Shown here: positions 56,659 to 62,000 of the stretch, in pieces | How the letters are laid out: every line of letters starts with the position of its first letter | Position numbering within the stretch: position 1 is the first letter of the stretch | NCBI RefSeq assembly: GCF_001949145.1 | Contig: NW_019091362.1 | Location: 428,655 to 490,654, forward strand | Reading direction: 5' to 3' | Source: Acanthaster planci | Taxonomy: Eukaryota > Echinodermata > Asteroidea > Valvatida > Acanthasteridae | DNA: 62,000 nucleotides | Translations under genes and position numbers: made by a program | The notes under the pieces: model-generated | Seen by the model: only the letters and a program-made list of their open reading frames with translations | What the model was told of the DNA's origin: nothing | Database searches by the model: none

Positions 56659-58695
56659 CATAAGTCAGAAATAATGTGGTACCAAGCCAAGTGGAATTCA
56701 TGACAGAAATGACTTACATGTAGATTAGAAGTCAATCGAAAAGAAAACAGACCCTCAGTTGTACTGTTTCAGTTTTGTGGTTTATTATTATCAACTTATC
56801 AAACTCTGTATGAATTACATGTTGTTGGATTAGAGTTTCCCTCAAGTGTGAGTCTATACATAATGCAGTGTATGCAGTTTCACAACTTCAGTGATTGAAC
56901 ACCCGCTATTGCTGGGTATTGTGTCGTGACTCATGTTGAGTGGGACGTTACCGTGATGAGTCCTACATACATGTTTGTAATATTACACAAGCTACTGCAG
57001 GGTAGAGCCATATGCATACATGCACAGTGTGCACGCACCTGTGTATGCATTGCAATGAAGTGACATTCATTCTGTTGATGAGAAATTGTTGGACAAAAAT
57101 AATCTATGGAGATATTGATTTGACATTCTGAGAGAGTGCAGCCCTCACCATGGCTCATTTCATCAAGAATTTTGGCCTGCCTTAGTTACAGGTAGCTAAT
57201 TAGTACAAGTATTTTACCATGAACCCTATTGAAACTTACCAGGGGTATTGTAAAATAATTTGCCTTTCTGCATTTGTATGGATTCGGGTGTAAAAGTGAT
57301 AAATGAAGGGGGGCTCATGTGGATTCTTTCCATCATGTTGGGAAATATCTTTAAAACTGAAATTGTCTCATGAATGTTTATGATTACTGTACCGGTGTAC
57401 TGTACAGAACAGCTTGGACTGTGTATTCAAAAATGTTTTTAAAAACCTTTGTTTTTTATTGAGGATTCAAATGATAATTTAAAATCCTTGTATATAGTGA
57501 CATACAAGTACCTGGTACATTAATGAACACAAAATACCGGACATAAAATATTCACATGTTAATTTTCAAAAAATAAAGTTACATGTATCTAAAAAGCCAA
57601 ATGAGCTTTACATGTACATACATCTGATAAGAGTAGATGTACATAAAACATACAACATCCAAAAATACTCCTCAAAAAAATCACACCAAAATTGTAGAAT
57701 TATACATGTAGTACACTCAACCGGACATAGAGAAAGGTAGACAACCCATCCAGCAACCAGAAACAACCAGCCAAACCACATCACCATACTAACAGACAAA
57801 TAAAATGTACACATGTATGAAGCACTGAACGTAATTCAAATGTTCGACGTTCCATGCAATCAGATATTCAGATTCAGTCTTGCCGTATTCCCAGAGAAAC
57901 AGAAACAAATTATGCTCTTGAAATTGTGAGTTTCAAGGCAAGGGTCTATCCCCTAGTCAAAAGAAGAGGCTGGGAGTCTATGTTTTGTTTTGTTTGTTTA
58001 TTTTGTGTGTGAAATTTATTCTCTTTATCCCAGTGAGATCACACACGTACTAGTTTACTTTAAAAAGTGTAACATTGTAGAGTGTTGGATATTTGCATCA
58101 GCTGCGTTTAGATTGACACAACACCCTGTTGCTTCTAAGATGTATTTTTGTAACTAAATAATTTGACTTTGTCCTTTTTTTCATTGATTTTTTCTTCCGA
58201 ATATTTAATTTAATAAAATGTACAATATGTGAATAATAATAATATTCAAATATGTGATAATCCATTGAGAATACAAATATTGAAATTATTAACACAGCCC
58301 CAACAACTACTGGAAAATGACATGTACGTGTACACACGTACCCATAGGTGTACTGTTGAAGACTGTGCGAAGAAGCTACATTGTACATGTATGGTATTCA
58401 AGTGTCAGCTGTCTCGTGTCTACAGATGACAATAATTGAAACCCTTCATGTAACAATGAAGAAGCGACACAAGGTCAGTTCAGGTGAAGCCTTATTGTGT
58501 TTCAGAATCATAAGAATTCCAAGCGTACCCATCATGCACAATAGTTAATAGAATACTAGTCATTAACCACACTGGACAGCAATCAAGATTTAGCAATCCT
58601 TTAGGTGTCAAGCCAGCCTGCTTGTGTGGTTTTGCTGAACACATTAGCTTCAGGGATTTACGCATATGGTACCGATACAATTACATTACGTAAAG

Positions 58696-59290
58696 GTACA
58701 TGTACCAGCAAACTACAGCTGAGCCCAGTACATTATGTTTCTTTGAAGAGTGCACATGCAATGAAAATCATGTTTGGGCATGTGCAGTAGTACATGTACA
58801 TGTACACTACATTTAGATACATGTACATGTACATGTATTGACCATGTTGACCCTGATGAGAGTATTCATGGAGTACATGTACATGGCATGTGCCTGTACA
58901 TGGTGTCACAGGTGCATGTACATGTACACATACATTAAATTTACATGTACATGTATTTCTGTAATCAGAGACAAGTTGTTATGATTTGGAAATGCTACGC
59001 ATAAAAACTGTAAAAAAAAAAATAATAATGTCTTGAGAAATTTGGTATTAGTTCTTTCCAAAATACTTTCTCACAAGCCAAATTTATGCTTGTTACAATT
59101 ACAATTAGGGTACAATATTTAGCATCCAGACATTATTCTATTCGTACAATGTACATGTACCGGTACATAAATATTGTACATGTATATCAGCAAAATTTTG
59201 TAAATTGCAGATACCGTACATGTAGATGTACTTATGTACACATACATGTACATGTATACCGGTATATGTACAGTGTACTGTACTTGGCTA
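58696..59290. repeat. Dense TACATGTACATGTA cluster
   Basis: Runs such as ACATGTACATGTACATGTA and single TGTACATG words recur every few tens of bases. The unit TGTACA/ACATGT is self-complementary. Similar words are scattered across the whole window. Confidence 0.8.
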
Positions 59291-60177
59291 AATTTTGGAT
59301 GACAGTCATATTAACTAGAAATAAAGTCTATTCAGACAAACTGGACTTCGAACAAAAATCGAGGATTTTGTCCCAGTGGACAATTCTTGCTTCAGGTTTG
59401 AATTTGACCATGTGTGAGCTGAAATTTGTTTCACAAGAAAACTCTTAAAAATAAGATAAAAGGAACAGAGAGAAATTTAGTATTTGTTTTTCTGGGCAAA
59501 AATGATTACTTTGCCTCGATCAGATTGCACACTGCATTGTTTCAGCCTATCTCTGTTGATACAAGCTTCGTGGAATAAATTATGCAGGTAAATTGTGTGA
59601 ATTTCCTGTGTTTGTACATGGAATGTTTTCACAAACAGAAAGACAATCTCTGTTCATTTAGAAAATGCTAGCAAACTGTTCCAAACCATTTTGCTGTCTT
59701 ATGCACCAGCTTGATTAAACTTGGCATTTTGTGTGGCATTGGTGCTAAATGGAGAATGATTTGTGTGTGTTCCTAGAGGTATTTACTCTTTGCTCCAATG
59801 TGTATTTACCCACCAGTTCTATGCTTGTCTGACATTTTGCACAAAATTCTGTGCATACTGATTATTTCTGCCTTTTGTACCAAATCTCGAGTGCCACTCC
59901 TAACATCACAAATGTTTCACACTGTGTGTGTGTTTTCAGCTAAAATTGGGCTAAAACATATGCCCCCAAACCTCCAAAACGTCATAACAAAACCCAAAAG
60001 TCCCAGTACTCCTTACAGTACCAGTAGCTGTGCAGTCATCTGTTGGCCCACTGCTATTTCACGTATAATGAATTGGAGTCATGTGTAAAAGGTTGTTTTG
60101 TTACGAATAGGCGTTTCACACAAACTTTGTTGGTTTCATCAGTTGTCACAGATCACTGAACTTTAAAGAATGGAAAA

Positions 60178-60325
60178 TGTACGTGTACGGTGGACCGTAC
60201 ATGTAGGAATTCACATGTACATGTACATTTGTACTAGTGCTGTACATGTATACATACATGTACATGTTGCAATGTCGATTGTGGCCAACTTATACAGTGC
60301 TTGTACATGTACATGTACGGTACAT
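60178..60325. repeat. Second TACATGTACATGTA cluster
   Basis: At least six TGTACATG-type words, including CACATGTACATGTACATTTG and TACATGTACATGTACGG, end about 180 bases before the neurabin-like exon. Confidence 0.8.
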
Positions 60326-60529
60326 CTCACTTGATAAACACGTACAGAGCTTCAAACTATAGTGTAAATTATCTTCTGCCTGGCAGAAAGGTATTCAGGC
60401 AATTTTCTCTCACACAACTCACATCACACAACTCACAGTTATGCTGTTTTTTTGGCATCACTGACTTGTCACTGTTTTTCTTTAATCATCCTGTCCATCT
60501 ACAGAGCCCTTGGGAATGATGAGATAGAG

Positions 60530-62000
60530 ATGTCAGCCACCATGTCAACCAGAATTGGTGGCAGTGCTGGTAGCGGAGGTGGTGGTGGAGGCAGTAGCGG
60601 CAGTGTCAACCTTGAGAAGAGATCCTCTGTTGCTCGGGAGATGCACGTTACCACCACCCCAGGAGCCAAAGTCAGTAAGTTACGCCACCTGTTTGAGGCC
60701 CCGGCCCAAGAAGTAAAGCCCCCGTATAAGTCCAAGATCAACACGGCCAATGGTGTAGCACACCCTGCACATCGACCATCTAGTCAGGAGTTCAACTTGA
60801 ACATATTAGCACATCAACAGCAGAATGAGGACCAATATGAAGAGAAGTCGTCAGAGAATAAAGGCGATCCTAGAATGCGGTTCCAGAATGCACGAATGCT
60901 CTTTGAAACCACTAACCGGGCGACAAGTCCACCAACAGCAAGGAAGAGCTCATCCACAACAGCCAAGCAACCGCTCAGTCCACCAACCAGTCCTCATGTC
61001 AATAAGAAACGCTACAGCCGTAATACATCTACAGAAAGTACAGGGACTTGTAGCTCCGGTGAGAATGAATCTCCGAAGAGAACCCTTGCTGGACGGCCGT
61101 CTCCTGTTGAGACTCCAGAGAAACCGTCACGCCGCTTCGATGCCAAGGTATCCGATAGTACTAGCACACGCAATACTGGCCCAATATCCAAAGTAGTCCA
61201 GGATTTTTACTCACCAATCCAATCAGCCAGCACAGATCCAGTTCACAAACAGCCCCCTCATGAGAGGACCAAGCCTTCGCCTCCACCATCACCAAGAACA
61301 ACAAAGCCTCTCCAAGGCATTAGTGTGGAGAATGGAGGGATGGAGGGGACCGCTGATGATTTCACGGAGCCGGCAGTTGTGCGTCGTGCTCGTATGCGCT
61401 CGTGTTCACCTGAAGAGGAGAAGAAACGTCGTAGCCTGGATGATCCTGTGCCTTTTGTACGGAAGGAAGTAAGTCCCACAGATATTCATCATGTTCAAGC
61501 ACCCAAGACCAAGACCGTAGTCTCTGCCTCATCCCTCATAGCCTTAAACCAGCCAGACATTAATTTACGTGAAAAACTCGGTCTTGATCTTGAAGGAGGG
61601 ACACACATGGAGGAAAGGAAATCTCCTCTTTCTCCAACTTCTCCCACGGCCAGGAAACCTGTGGTTATGCGTTCGGCTGGTTCCCAGCACAAGCTACGAG
61701 CAGGCATCCGCCGTTACTCTCGGGAGTATGAGGAAGATGACAGCGAAGAGATATCCTCTGAATACAGCACCCAGGCTTCCGCCTCTGACACTACTGTTGA
61801 AGAACGTGAGATCACCGTGTCTGCCGCAAAAGCCGAGGAGACCGAAGCGAGCCCCTTGCGGGATTCAAGCATCGAGTCGACTCGGACTGATGCCCCTGGT
61901 AGAGGCTCCCATCTGGGGGAATCCCATGTCAAGGCCAACCTCTGGACTGACACCGATGCCAACTCAGATGCTTCCACAACATTCCACTCACCGACGGGCC
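60530..62000 (+). CDS. Neurabin/spinophilin-like protein (PPP1R9 family), N-terminal exon, 3' incomplete
   Basis: After an acceptor (ccatctacag, ending 60504) one frame stays open to the end of the window, 490 codons from the ATG at 60530. A second in-frame ATG at 60542 has a perfect gccaccATG context, and the frame is also open back to the acceptor, so the start is not certain. A Gly/Ser-rich head (about 10-25) is followed by KVSKLRHLFE (47-56) and MRFQNARMLFE (116-126). These match, in order and spacing, the actin-binding elements of neurabin and spinophilin (RIKNLF-like and KFTETRKMFER-like). The rest is Ser/Pro/Glu-rich and looks disordered. The PP1-docking, PDZ and coiled-coil parts would lie past the window. 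Neurabins bundle F-actin and target PP1. A different actin-binding scaffold is possible. Confidence 0.6.
   Translation, partial: MSATMSTRIGGSAGSGGGGGGSSGSVNLEKRSSVAREMHVTTTPGAKVSKLRHLFEAPAQEVKPPYKSKINTANGVAHPAHRPSSQEFNLNILAHQQQNEDQYEEKSSENKGDPRMRFQNARMLFETTNRATSPPTARKSSSTTAKQPLSPPTSPHVNKKRYSRNTSTESTGTCSSGENESPKRTLAGRPSPVETPEKPSRRFDAKVSDSTSTRNTGPISKVVQDFYSPIQSASTDPVHKQPPHERTKPSPPPSPRTTKPLQGISVENGGMEGTADDFTEPAVVRRARMRSCSPEEEKKRRSLDDPVPFVRKEVSPTDIHHVQAPKTKTVVSASSLIALNQPDINLREKLGLDLEGGTHMEERKSPLSPTSPTARKPVVMRSAGSQHKLRAGIRRYSREYEEDDSEEISSEYSTQASASDTTVEEREITVSAAKAEETEASPLRDSSIESTRTDAPGRGSHLGESHVKANLWTDTDANSDASTTFHSPTG

Larger units (their letters stand above)
52932..60504. other. Upstream region or first intron of the neurabin-like gene
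   Basis: Apart from the small ORF and two palindromic elements (55870-55985 and 56408-56658) I recognise no gene. TACATGTA words become very dense from 58690 to 60325. Confidence 0.5.

Noticed and set aside
60825-61196. 123-residue plus-strand ORF over the neurabin-like exon
   Set aside because: It is a shadow in another frame; the family motifs lie in the frame starting at 60530.

Overview
This is eukaryotic nuclear DNA: AT-rich, with short coding exons separated by kilobase introns with GT-AG ends. It carries many degenerate SINEs, MITE-like palindromes, a reverse transcriptase fragment and very abundant TACATGTACATGTA words. The encoded proteins are animal orthologues and the repeat style is that of a marine deuterostome. 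I think an echinoderm (perhaps a sea star) or a hemichordate is most likely, but the sequence alone does not settle this.

Three protein genes can be supported. (1) At 1127-8441 (+) are the last eight coding exons of PA2G4/EBP1, a non-catalytic methionine-aminopeptidase-fold protein of ribosome biogenesis and translation; its first exon lies before the window. (2) At 11387-52079 (-) is a complete alpha/epsilon-sarcoglycan gene. I resolved twelve coding exons whose splice phases all match and give a 460-residue type I membrane protein: signal peptide, cadherin-like and sarcoglycan ectodomain, one membrane segment and a proline-rich cytoplasmic tail. (3) At 60530-62000 (+) a long open exon starts a protein resembling the N-terminus of neurabin/spinophilin (PPP1R9), an actin-binding and PP1-targeting scaffold; it runs off the window.

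PA2G4 and the sarcoglycan gene converge tail to tail across about 2.9 kb. The sarcoglycan gene is head to head with a candidate 5' exon at about 52730-52931 (+), which could be the untranslated first exon of the neurabin-like gene or of a small unrecognised secreted-peptide ORF at 53861-54022. The genes are not an operon. The sarcoglycan and the neurabin-like protein both concern the link between membrane and actin, but nothing in the DNA shows that they are co-regulated.

The introns hold most of the unusual structure: a 783-bp fold-back element (51094-51876), a 472-bp hAT-like MITE with a perfect 8-bp target duplication (48354-48825), a dimeric tRNA-derived SINE with flanking duplications (37910-38338), several smaller palindromes, a GATGATGGTGGTGATGTGAAG-like minisatellite, and three octamer motifs spaced exactly 11 bp apart ahead of a TATA-like word. 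The most interesting protein observation is a dystroglycan-like PPPY motif (SPPPYRVPP) in the cytoplasmic tail of the sarcoglycan, where I recall no such motif in vertebrate alpha- or epsilon-sarcoglycan.
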